This document shows positions 1-6,401 of a stretch of DNA of 6,531 nt, one piece after another. The position numbers and the translations under genes are program-made. The stretch spans positions 1 through 6,531 of the forward strand of contig CAZYOC010000252.1 in NCBI GenBank assembly GCA_964648415.1. The letters run 5' to 3'. Source of the stretch: G963669175 sp964648415. GTDB taxonomy: Bacteria > Electryoneota > Electryoneia > Electryoneales > Electryoneaceae. A model generated the notes under the pieces. It was not told the origin of the DNA, did not search any database, and worked only from the letters and a program-made list of their open reading frames with translations. The first letter of the stretch is position 1, and each line of letters starts with the position of its first letter.

Positions 1-1
1 C

Positions 2-53
2 ATTCCAGCGAAGCAGACTGTATCAAAATGTCCAATGGATCTCATTCCCGCGA
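2..53 (+). repeat. Left copy of 52-bp interspersed direct repeat
   Basis: Positions 2-53 align without gaps to 1804-1855, with 48 of 52 bases identical. The last 40 bases (14-53 versus 1816-1855) are a perfect match. The unit starts with a half-palindrome of the ATTCCmGC type, runs through CAGACTGTATC and ends in ATTCCCGCGA. Homology probably extends left of the window, because the right copy is preceded by a 20-bp block (1786-1805) that is also present at 150-169. It is an intergenic repeat with no coding capacity and belongs to the same family as the inverted copy at 242-298. Confidence 0.9.
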
Positions 54-189
54 AGGCTGGAATCCAGGCATGTCTATATACTACAATATGTTAACTATGA
101 AAACACCCTATTAAACACTACTCTGGTTCTGAATTGCTAACCTCTTATCTTCTTGCACCTTGCCTGGATCCCAGCCTTCGCTGGGATGA
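42..189. repeat. Inverted-repeat-bounded palindromic element (MITE-like)
   Basis: The ends, 42-70 and 161-189, are inverted repeats of each other: 26 of 29 bases match when one is reverse-complemented. They enclose 90 bp of distinctly AT-rich DNA (71-160). Each end contains its own hairpin. At 44-63 an 8-bp stem with one mismatch closes a GAAG loop. At 168-187 a perfect 8-bp stem (ATCCCAGC/GCTGGGAT) closes a CTTC loop. The ATTCCC-N8-GGAAT form of the left hairpin resembles, from memory, the dRS3 class of Neisseria repeats (ATTCCC-N8-GGGAAT), and similar palindromes are widespread between genes in proteobacteria. No transposase is present, so any mobility would be non-autonomous. A plain pair of interspersed repeats is equally possible. 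Confidence 0.7.
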
Positions 190-241
190 GAGTAGTTGCT
201 ACTTTAATTGAGACTGTTACCCCGGGAAGAGAGTGGTTTCT

Positions 242-298
242 ATCTTGATAAAGTCTGCCACGCTGGAATGAGATCGGCTCCTGTTGTGCGACAGTCTG
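242..298 (-). repeat. Diverged inverted copies of the left repeat unit
   Basis: The reverse complement of 242-270 matches 1-29 at 25 of 29 bases. The reverse complement of 261-298 matches the two ends of 14-52: CAGACTGT at one end and 14 of 15 bases of the GATCTCATTCC(c/a)GCG block at the other. Its middle of about 15 bases is unrelated. This is therefore a run of about 41-42-nt units in the opposite orientation to the copy at 2-53, with conserved ends and a replaced or diverged centre. Confidence 0.7.
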
Positions 299-312
299 TA
301 TAGGGATATAAT
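284..312 (+). promoter_or_regulatory. Candidate sigma70 promoter for the TolB-like gene
   Basis: TATAAT at 307-312 is a perfect -10 consensus. TTGTGC at 284-289 lies at the ideal 17-bp spacing but matches the -35 consensus only in its TTG. Transcription would start near 319 and leave a 5' leader of about 115 nt before the GTG start at 435. The -35 part lies inside the inverted repeat copy at 242-298. AT-rich DNA yields TATAAT by chance, so this is a candidate only. Confidence 0.35.
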
Positions 313-361
313 CTGTTGCGCAGAGATTGCATATAGAACAATATGGTTTTACTTGACTTGA

Positions 362-393
362 AATCCAGAAGAAAACTGGAATCCAGAGGAAAA
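362..393 (+). repeat. Short 18-nt-period tandem repeat
   Basis: AATCCAGAAGAAAA (362-375) recurs as AATCCAGAGGAAAA (380-393), 13 of 14 bases identical at a period of 18. The second copy includes TGGAATCCAG, which also occurs at 58-67 in the left palindromic element, so this may be a relic of that family. It lies about 40 nt before the TolB-like start codon. Confidence 0.5.
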
Positions 394-434
394 GAAGAAG
401 GTAAGATCCATCTCCACAGCTTTACGGGACGCCT

Positions 435-1763
435 GTGAAAACGGTTCAAAACATACGGTTGCTGCTTGTGTTGGCGCTGCTGGTCTGCGCGGCGCCGGGA
501 CAGGCGCAGGTCGGTTTCTTCGGCGAGGTCGAGGAGCCCGACGCCGAGATCCTGGAGGTCTACCGGGAGGCCTATCCCGCCGAGTTCTACCGTCCCAAAC
601 TGGTCTACTACCCGGGGGCGGTCGATACCCTGGGCCGGGTCGACATGATTGAAGCGGCGCGGTTGGTGAACGACCGGCTGCGTTACGCCATCGCCTGGAC
701 CGGGTACGTGGAGCTGATCGAGGCCGAGGACGCTCCCACCGACAGCGCGGAGTTGATCAACCCACTCGACCCGTTCACCGAACTGCATGTCCGGTTTCAG
801 GGCGCACGCGAGGACCGCTACGGCTGGATGACGGTGTGGCTGTCGACTCCCGGCGAGCAGGCGTTCTATTCCAACGGGATCCATTTCGACCCGAACACCG
901 CCCGCGCCGCCGCAGACAAGATGGCCCGCATCCTGCTCTACCAGCTCACGGGCCTGACCGCGCCCTTTGATTCCCGTATCTGCTGCGTTCATCAGGAGGG
1001 CCGGACCAAGGAGCTGAAGCTGCTGGCGTTTGACGGAACCTTCCTCCAACAGATCACCAGCGACCGCAGCATCGCCCTGTCGCCGAGCTGGGCGCCGGAC
1101 GGCAAGCGGATCGCGTTTTGCTCCTTCCGGGGTGGGGGTGACGCCGATTTGTGGATCACCGATGTCGGCAATGGTGAGGTGCGGCCCCTGGTAAGGCGTT
1201 CCGGGACCGACGCCGCCCCGGCGTGGAGTCCGGACGGCAACTGGATTGTGTTCGCCGGCTCCGGAGGCGCGGAGACCCACCTGTACATGGTACGGCCCGA
1301 CGGGAGCGGGTTGCAGCAGATGACTTTCATGAAGTGCATCGACACGTCGCCCTCCTGGTCGCCTACCGGCCGCGACATCGTGTTTATGTCCGACCGGAGC
1401 GGCAGTCCTCAGATTTACCGCATGGACCGGGAAGGGTTGAACATCATCCGTTTGACGAAGGGCGGTGGGTATAACGCCGATCCGGCCTGGTCGCCGGCGG
1501 GCGATTTTATCGTGTACACCCGGCTGGAGCCTCACGGCTTCCAGATCCGGATCATGGACCCCAGCGGCGGCAACGACATTCCCCTGACCGACGAGCCGGG
1601 CGACCATCTGGAACCCTCCTGGAGTCCCGACGGGATGAAGATCACCTACTCGTACAAAGGCAAGCTGTGGGTGATGAACGTGGACGGGTTGAACAGCCGT
1701 CAGCTGTTGAACGGCGGCTTGATGTCCACCTGGTCGCCGATGCAGGACGACGAGAAGTTTTGA
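435..1763 (+). CDS. TolB/WD40-like periplasmic beta-propeller protein
   Basis: A 442-residue exported protein related to TolB, close to the usual TolB length of about 430. Residues 1-25 form a signal peptide: a basic start, a hydrophobic core LLLVLALLVCAA, and likely cleavage near GQAQ. Cys18 follows LLV, a poor lipobox, so a lipoprotein is less likely. Residues 26-175 occupy the place of the TolB N-terminal domain but are strongly diverged. Residues 200-436 hold the propeller, with PD40-type motifs at 217-228 (PSWAPDGKRIAF), 262-273, 306-317, 350-361 and 394-405, and a shortened W-S-P at 433-435. In the family, TolB works in the periplasm with Pal and TolA to keep the outer membrane intact during constriction; other PD40 propellers simply bind proteins. 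The GTG at 435 is the first possible start after the in-frame TAA at 402-404, with only a weak ribosome binding site. No tolQRA, pal or cpoB genes are adjacent, so the exact TolB role is unproven. Confidence 0.87.
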   Translation: MKTVQNIRLLLVLALLVCAAPGQAQVGFFGEVEEPDAEILEVYREAYPAEFYRPKLVYYPGAVDTLGRVDMIEAARLVNDRLRYAIAWTGYVELIEAEDAPTDSAELINPLDPFTELHVRFQGAREDRYGWMTVWLSTPGEQAFYSNGIHFDPNTARAAADKMARILLYQLTGLTAPFDSRICCVHQEGRTKELKLLAFDGTFLQQITSDRSIALSPSWAPDGKRIAFCSFRGGGDADLWITDVGNGEVRPLVRRSGTDAAPAWSPDGNWIVFAGSGGAETHLYMVRPDGSGLQQMTFMKCIDTSPSWSPTGRDIVFMSDRSGSPQIYRMDREGLNIIRLTKGGGYNADPAWSPAGDFIVYTRLEPHGFQIRIMDPSGGNDIPLTDEPGDHLEPSWSPDGMKITYSYKGKLWVMNVDGLNSRQLLNGGLMSTWSPMQDDEKF

Positions 1764-1785
1764 TGGCCCGTTTTTACCTCTGATA

Positions 1786-1855
1786 TTCTTGCACCTTGCC
1801 TGGATTCCCGCCTACCAGACTGTATCAAAATGTCCAATGGATCTCATTCCCGCGA
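1786..1855 (+). repeat. Right copy of the interspersed direct repeat
   Basis: This lies 22 bp after the TolB-like stop codon. Positions 1786-1805 (TTCTTGCACCTTGCCTGGAT) are identical to 150-169, and 1804-1855 match 2-53 at 48 of 52 bases. Here the two blocks are fused into one 70-bp element. Homology stops at 1855, in the middle of the palindrome, so the second hairpin arm seen at 56-63 is missing. The rest of the gap to the kinase gene (1856-2011) shows no convincing promoter, terminator or RNA gene. Confidence 0.9.
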
Positions 1856-2016
1856 TCTCGCGACACGCTGCCCGGGGCAAAGTGTTTCCACCTCCCGAAA
1901 TCTTCGCCGATTGCAGAAATTGCGTTGCTCGCCCGCCCGCCAAACCCCTAAATTCCGAAAACATCAGACGTTGATATTTCCTTAGCACGGTCCACGCCAA
2001 GTTTTGCGAACCCTTT

Positions 2017-2023
2017 GGAGGGG
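2017..2023 (+). promoter_or_regulatory. Ribosome binding site of the hybrid kinase
   Basis: GGAGGGG lies 5 nt before the ATG at 2029. It is the clearest Shine-Dalgarno sequence in the window. It fixes the start at 2029 over the in-frame TTG at 1972, which has no comparable signal. Confidence 0.8.
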
Positions 2024-2028
2024 AAGCA

Positions 2029-4848
2029 ATGCGGGACGACCAGAAAACCAGGCGGCAGTTGATTGAGGAGATGGAGCAACTCCGCCGCCGAGTCGCCGAG
2101 CTGGAGGCCCGCGCTGAATCCGGCGACATCGAAACAGCGCAACGAGAAAGCGAAGAGCTTTATCGCAAACTGTTCGGGTCGTCCAAAGACGCCATTATGA
2201 CCCTGGCCCCGCCGAGCTGGAAATTCACCTCCGGCAATCCCACCATTCTGGACATGTTCCGTGTGCGCAACCTGGAGGAGTGGACTCGCCTGGGACCGTT
2301 AGATGTTTCGCCCGAGCGTCAGCCTGATGGGCGACTCGCGCGGGACAAGGCCGCGGAGATGATCCGGATCGCTATGGAGAACGGATCGCACTACTTCGAG
2401 TGGCAGCATCAACGATTGGATGGGGAGCCTTTTCCCGCCACGGTTTTACTCACACGGGTAGACTTGACCGATGACGTCTTACTGCAGGCCACTGTCCGGG
2501 ATGTCACCCGGGAGAAGAAGGCACTCGCCGAGTTGAAGGCCAGCGAAGAACGCTTCCGCAAGCTGTCCAGCCTGACCTTTGAAGGGATTCTGTTACATGA
2601 TGAAGGGGTTGCTATTGACGTCAACGAATCCCTGTTGACGCTCCTGGGGTACTCGCGTCAGGAGTTGATTGGGAAGAACATCATCCAGATGTGCATCCCT
2701 TCCGAGTATCATCCCCTGGTGTTCGAGAAACTGGCGTCAGAGAACGCAGATCCCTACGAGATTGAAATGCTCCGCAAGGGGGGAGCTTGTTGTCCGGTTG
2801 AAGTCGTTTCCCGTGATGTGGCGGATGAGAGAGGCGAGTTCCGTGTCGCTGCGATCCGGGATATTTCTCAACGGAAAATTGCCGAAGAAGCGTTGAAACG
2901 TATCGAAGACCGGTTGCGCATCATCATCAAGGGGACGCGCGCCTGTCTGTTCAGCACGAGTTTTCGTGGCAAGTTTACTTACCTCAACGAAGCCGCCTGC
3001 GACATACTGCAGGGATCGCATGACGAGCTGCTGGGAACCTTTTACCTGCGCTATGTTCACCCGGATGATCAGGAACGCGTGCATACGGCGTTCTATAACC
3101 AGATGAAAACCGGCATCGACAGCGTGAGCATCGAATTCCGGTTTGTCGGCTTGAGGGGCCGTATCGGCTGGTTCTCCTTTCTGGTCAATCCCCTGTGGGC
3201 GGGCCATCGAGTGGCGGGATTGACCGGCATCGCTCAGAACATCACCGAACGTCGCGAGGCGGAACAGCGGGTGAAAGAGGCCCAGGAATTCATGGAAGCG
3301 GCGATCGCGCAGTCCACGGCCGGCATTCTGATCGCGGATGCGCCCGATGTGAAGATCCGGCTCGCCAACCGCGCCGCCTTTGGCATTCGAGGCGGAAGCG
3401 AAGACATCCTGACCGGGATCGAAGTACAGGAGCATGCCGCCCGCTGGCAAACGTTTTTTCCAGATGGCAGACCCTACCCGTCCGAGGAACTGCCCTTGTC
3501 CCGGGCCGTGTTGAAGGGCGAATCAACCCATGATGAGGAAGTGATCATCCGGGACGAGGATGGGGTGGACCACTGGGTGATAGTAAACGCCGCTCCGGTG
3601 CGGGATAGCGAGGGCAACGTCACCGCCGGGATTGTGGTGTTTCATGACATCACGGAGCGGCGCCAGGCGCTGGAAGAGAGGGAGCGACTGGAAGAGCAGC
3701 TCCATCAGTCCCAGAAGATGGAATCGGTGGGCCGTTTGGCCGGCGGCGTGGCGCACGACTTCAACAACATGCTGAGCGTCATCCTGGGCTACGCCGAGCT
3801 GGCCATTGTTAAAACCGACAGCGGCGATCCCATTCAGAAACCGTTGCGCGAGATCATCAATGCCGCCGCACGTTCCAGCGAACTGGTCAGCCAATTGCTG
3901 GCGTTCGCACGCAGGCAGACGGTAACGCCGAAGGTGCTGGACCTGAACGATTTCATTCCCGGCACACTGAAAATGCTGCGGCGCCTGATCGGTGAGGATA
4001 TCGACCTGACCTGGCAGCCGGGTCGTAATCTCTGGCCGGTCAATATCGACCCCTCCCAGGCGGACCAGATTCTGGCAAACCTGGCGGTGAACGCGCGCGA
4101 CGCCATCACCGGTGTTGGCAAGGTAGCCATCTGGACGGAAAACCATACCGTGGAAGCGGATTCGGAACCGGACTCGCCCGAAGCGGCTCCGGGAGACTAT
4201 GTGGTGGTTTGTGTGAAAGATAATGGGTGCGGGATGGACGATGAGGTCCAGGCCAACCTCTTCGAACCTTTCTTTACCACGAAGGAAGTGGGTGAAGGCA
4301 CGGGCTTGGGACTGGCGACCGTATACGGCATCGTGAGGCAAAACGACGGCTTCATCACGGTGGACAGCAGCCCGGGCCAGGGTTCGACCTTCTGCGTGTA
4401 CATTCCCTGTTACCAGGGCGCCGGTGAACGTTCCCGGGACAACTCCAATGACAAGCAGCGCCTGCGGGGCACGGAAACCGTGCTCATCGTGGAAGATGAA
4501 CCGTCGATCCTCGAACTCGGTAGCCTTCTGCTGGAAAACTACGGCTACACCGTGCTGACCGCCGACAACCCGATCAAGGCGCTCACTCTGGTTGAAAACA
4601 CGGACCGTCCTGTTGATCTGCTGCTGTCCGATGTGGTGATGCCGGAGATGAACGGCCGGTCGTTGGCGGATAAATTGCTCAAGAAATACCCTGATATGAA
4701 GCTGCTGTTCATGTCAGGATACACCTCGAACGTGATCGCCCCGCATGGTGTGCTCGACGATGATGTTCACTTCCTCCAGAAGCCCTTCACCGCAAAATCA
4801 CTCGCGTCGAAGGTGAGAGAAGTTCTCGACGATGCGGCAACAAACTGA
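2029..4848 (+). CDS. Four-PAS hybrid sensor histidine kinase with receiver domain
   Basis: A 939-residue soluble sensor kinase that would autophosphorylate on histidine and pass the phosphate to its own receiver. Order of domains: N-terminal coiled coil (about 5-48); four PAS or PAS-like domains (about 44-160, 171-283, 289-410 and 418-547), of which the last three end in the typical DISQRK/NITERRE/DITERRQ tail; a HisKA dimerisation domain with phospho-acceptor His576 in GGVAHDFNN; and a HATPase domain with N-box N684/N688, G1 box DNGCGMD (731-737), F-box LFEPFFTTK (744-752) and G2 box GEGTGLGL (755-762). The receiver (about 816-935) has acidic residues E822/D823, phospho-acceptor Asp868, Ser896 and Lys918. 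All catalytic residues are intact. No signal peptide or membrane segment is visible, so a cytoplasmic signal is expected. There is no DNA-binding output and no HPt domain or separate regulator nearby, so the target is unknown. The signal sensed cannot be read from the PAS sequences. Confidence 0.95.
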   Translation: MRDDQKTRRQLIEEMEQLRRRVAELEARAESGDIETAQRESEELYRKLFGSSKDAIMTLAPPSWKFTSGNPTILDMFRVRNLEEWTRLGPLDVSPERQPDGRLARDKAAEMIRIAMENGSHYFEWQHQRLDGEPFPATVLLTRVDLTDDVLLQATVRDVTREKKALAELKASEERFRKLSSLTFEGILLHDEGVAIDVNESLLTLLGYSRQELIGKNIIQMCIPSEYHPLVFEKLASENADPYEIEMLRKGGACCPVEVVSRDVADERGEFRVAAIRDISQRKIAEEALKRIEDRLRIIIKGTRACLFSTSFRGKFTYLNEAACDILQGSHDELLGTFYLRYVHPDDQERVHTAFYNQMKTGIDSVSIEFRFVGLRGRIGWFSFLVNPLWAGHRVAGLTGIAQNITERREAEQRVKEAQEFMEAAIAQSTAGILIADAPDVKIRLANRAAFGIRGGSEDILTGIEVQEHAARWQTFFPDGRPYPSEELPLSRAVLKGESTHDEEVIIRDEDGVDHWVIVNAAPVRDSEGNVTAGIVVFHDITERRQALEERERLEEQLHQSQKMESVGRLAGGVAHDFNNMLSVILGYAELAIVKTDSGDPIQKPLREIINAAARSSELVSQLLAFARRQTVTPKVLDLNDFIPGTLKMLRRLIGEDIDLTWQPGRNLWPVNIDPSQADQILANLAVNARDAITGVGKVAIWTENHTVEADSEPDSPEAAPGDYVVVCVKDNGCGMDDEVQANLFEPFFTTKEVGEGTGLGLATVYGIVRQNDGFITVDSSPGQGSTFCVYIPCYQGAGERSRDNSNDKQRLRGTETVLIVEDEPSILELGSLLLENYGYTVLTADNPIKALTLVENTDRPVDLLLSDVVMPEMNGRSLADKLLKKYPDMKLLFMSGYTSNVIAPHGVLDDDVHFLQKPFTAKSLASKVREVLDDAATN

Positions 4849-4966
4849 ATCACTTCCCTGAACCTGTCCCAACTGGAGAGACGCGGCAGCAGTCGCATTT
4901 GCGTACCCGGAACATTAGATTACACGCTGAAGAATGTCCTGTTCAACCAACCGTGGCACATCCAGC

Positions 4967-6058
4967 ATGCACATCGTATCCATCGCAGGCGCGCGTCCCA
5001 ACTTTCCGAAGATCGCTCCCATCGCCTGGGAGACCGCCCGGCGGGACGGAGTCAAGCATACTATCATACACACCGGCCAGCATTATGACCGCAGCCTGTC
5101 CGGCGGTTTCTTTGAAGTGCTCTCGATCCCCGAGCCGAATCTCAACCTGGGGGTAGGGTCGGCCCCGCATGGCATTCAGACCGGCAAGATCATGATCGCG
5201 CTGGAGCCGGAGCTGGAACGCTTGCGGCCGGACTGGCTGATCACGGTGGGCGATGTCAACTCCACAGCCGCAGCGTCCCTGGTCGCGGTCAAGCTGGGCA
5301 TCAAAACCGCCCACGTCGAAGCCGGGCTCCGTTCCCTCGACCGCACCATGCCCGAAGAGATCAACCGCATGGTCACCGACGCCATCAGCGACCTGCTGTT
5401 CACCACCGAACAGTCCGGGACCGACAACCTGCTGAAGGAAGGCCACCCGGAAGAACGCATCCGGTTCGTCGGCAACATTATGATCGACAGCCTGGTGCAT
5501 GTGCTGCCGCGCGCAAAAGAAGCCCGGACCTGGAAAGATCACGACCTGACCCCGGGCGAATACATCCTGGCCACGCTGCACCGGCCCTCCAACGTGGATA
5601 CCAGAGAAGCCCTCAAGGGACTCGTGCGGGCGCTGGCCGAGATCGGCGTCACCACGCCGGTGCTGTTCCCCGCGCATCCACGGACTCGCAGCAGCCTGGA
5701 ACGCTTCGGGCTTCTGGATCGCTTGACCGCTTCATCACAGTTTCACCTGGTCGAACCGCTCGATTACCTGCACTTCCTGTCGCTGGTGACGAAAGCGAAA
5801 GCCGTACTGACCGATTCCGGCGGGATTCAGGAAGAGACGACGTACCTGCGCATCCCCTGCATGACGTTGCGCCCCAATACGGAACGCCCCTCTACCGTAA
5901 CACTCGGCACCAACGAGCTGGTGACTCCAACGTATGCAGGCGTGATGGAAGCCTTTGGCCGCCTGGACCAGGGCGTGTGGAAACACGGTGAAGTTCCGCC
6001 GCTGTGGGACGGGAACACTGCGGGAAGAGTGGTGGATGAATTGCTGAAGGTGACCTGA
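4967..6058 (+). CDS. wecB: UDP-N-acetylglucosamine 2-epimerase (non-hydrolysing)
   Basis: This enzyme interconverts UDP-GlcNAc and UDP-ManNAc in the cytoplasm, the first step toward ManNAc or ManNAcA units in surface polysaccharides. The chosen start gives 363 residues (E. coli WecB has about 376). It opens with MHIVSIAGARPNFPKIAP, placing Arg10 and Lys15 where the family has them. Other family residues visible: Asp96 in VGDVNST, Glu118 in HVEAGLRS, Glu131 in PEEINR, His205 in HRPSNVD, Ser284 and Glu289 in DSGGIQEE, and TERP at 305-308. The fold is two Rossmann domains of the GT-B type. An ATG at 4934 is in frame and would add 11 residues (MSCSTNRGTSS) that are not family-like; neither start has a strong ribosome binding site. 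The 118-nt gap after the kinase shows no clear promoter or terminator. No wecC-type dehydrogenase or glycosyltransferase is in the window, so the glycan served is unknown. Confidence 0.93.
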   Translation: MHIVSIAGARPNFPKIAPIAWETARRDGVKHTIIHTGQHYDRSLSGGFFEVLSIPEPNLNLGVGSAPHGIQTGKIMIALEPELERLRPDWLITVGDVNSTAAASLVAVKLGIKTAHVEAGLRSLDRTMPEEINRMVTDAISDLLFTTEQSGTDNLLKEGHPEERIRFVGNIMIDSLVHVLPRAKEARTWKDHDLTPGEYILATLHRPSNVDTREALKGLVRALAEIGVTTPVLFPAHPRTRSSLERFGLLDRLTASSQFHLVEPLDYLHFLSLVTKAKAVLTDSGGIQEETTYLRIPCMTLRPNTERPSTVTLGTNELVTPTYAGVMEAFGRLDQGVWKHGEVPPLWDGNTAGRVVDELLKVT

Positions 6059-6074
6059 ACCCACCGGGGGACTC

Positions 6075-6090
6075 ACGCAAAGACGCAAAG
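6075..6090 (+). repeat. Tandem octamer ACGCAAAG x2
   Basis: Two perfect head-to-tail copies of ACGCAAAG begin 17 nt after the epimerase stop codon and run into a G-tract (6090-6094). Related ACGCAAAG strings are common between genes in many bacterial genomes. No function is assigned. Confidence 0.6.
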
Positions 6091-6112
6091 GGGGCAGCCT
6101 CCCTCCGCAGGC

Positions 6113-6260
6113 GGCATGGCCCGATTTGCCGAGCTTCAAACGACATGAACTATTCAGCGCTCTCAATGGATGAGACGTTGGCGCACCCTCACGCGTTGTA
6201 AGGCAAGTCGGGACGATCACATGCTTCATTCGCCTCCTCTACCCGACTTGCTTATTCCCG
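6113..6260 (+). repeat. Long tandem repeat, copy 1
   Basis: Matches copy 2 (6385-6531) at about 272-bp spacing. The first 56 bases are identical, the next 45 have five mismatches, a segment of 27-28 nt is strongly diverged with a 1-nt length change, and the final 19 bases (6242-6260) are identical again. It contains core motifs at 6120-6129, 6203-6212 and 6242-6251. No transposase or recombinase gene accompanies it. Confidence 0.95.
6203..6251. other. Long-loop hairpin in repeat copy 1
   Basis: GCAAGTCGGG (6203-6212) pairs perfectly with CCCGACTTGC (6242-6251), extendable by a G-T and an A-T pair outward, with a 29-nt loop. It lies about 145 nt after the epimerase stop and is followed by TTATT. 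It might end transcription or protect the mRNA 3' end, but the long loop and lack of a true U-tract make a standard Rho-independent terminator doubtful. Confidence 0.65.
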
Positions 6261-6326
6261 TCACACGAGCAGGAAACCATTCTCATACATTGCAGACTGA
6301 AGCGGAGAGTATTCTTTCAGCAAAGT

Positions 6327-6401
6327 GCAAATCGGGCCATGCGTCACATCGCAAAAACGCCGCCATTCGAGGAGAAGAGCGACAGGCATGGCCCGATTTG
6401 C
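6327..6401. repeat. 16-nt inverted repeat joining the two repeat copies
   Basis: GCAAATCGGGCCATGC (6327-6342) is the exact reverse complement of 6386-6401, giving a 16-bp stem with a 43-nt loop. It is equally the exact reverse complement of 6114-6129 at the start of copy 1, so the central arm could pair with either side. Confidence 0.85.

Noticed and set aside
316..337. Second promoter using TTGCGC and TATAGA
   Set aside because: The spacing is only 10 bp, too short for sigma70.
240..1607. Long minus-strand open frame opposite the TolB-like gene
   Set aside because: Its length comes from the codon bias of the GC-rich + strand gene. The peptide shows no recognisable domain, and the + strand frame has a signal peptide and repeated PD40 motifs.
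1851..1862. Small CGCGA/TCGCG palindrome after the right repeat copy
   Set aside because: A 5-bp stem with a 2-nt loop in GC-rich DNA is expected by chance.
3523..4341. Minus-strand open frame opposite the kinase (also 2737-3450)
   Set aside because: Antisense shadow of clear PAS and kinase domains; no family features of its own.
4899..4921. Promoter before wecB using TTGCGT and TAGATT
   Set aside because: The spacing is only 11 bp and both boxes are poor.
4943..5677. Minus-strand open frame opposite the epimerase
   Set aside because: Antisense shadow; the + strand frame carries all WecB motifs.
6203..6260. Classical Rho-independent terminator for wecB
   Set aside because: The stem is good, but the 29-nt loop and TTATTCCC after it lack the short loop and U-run of a normal terminator.
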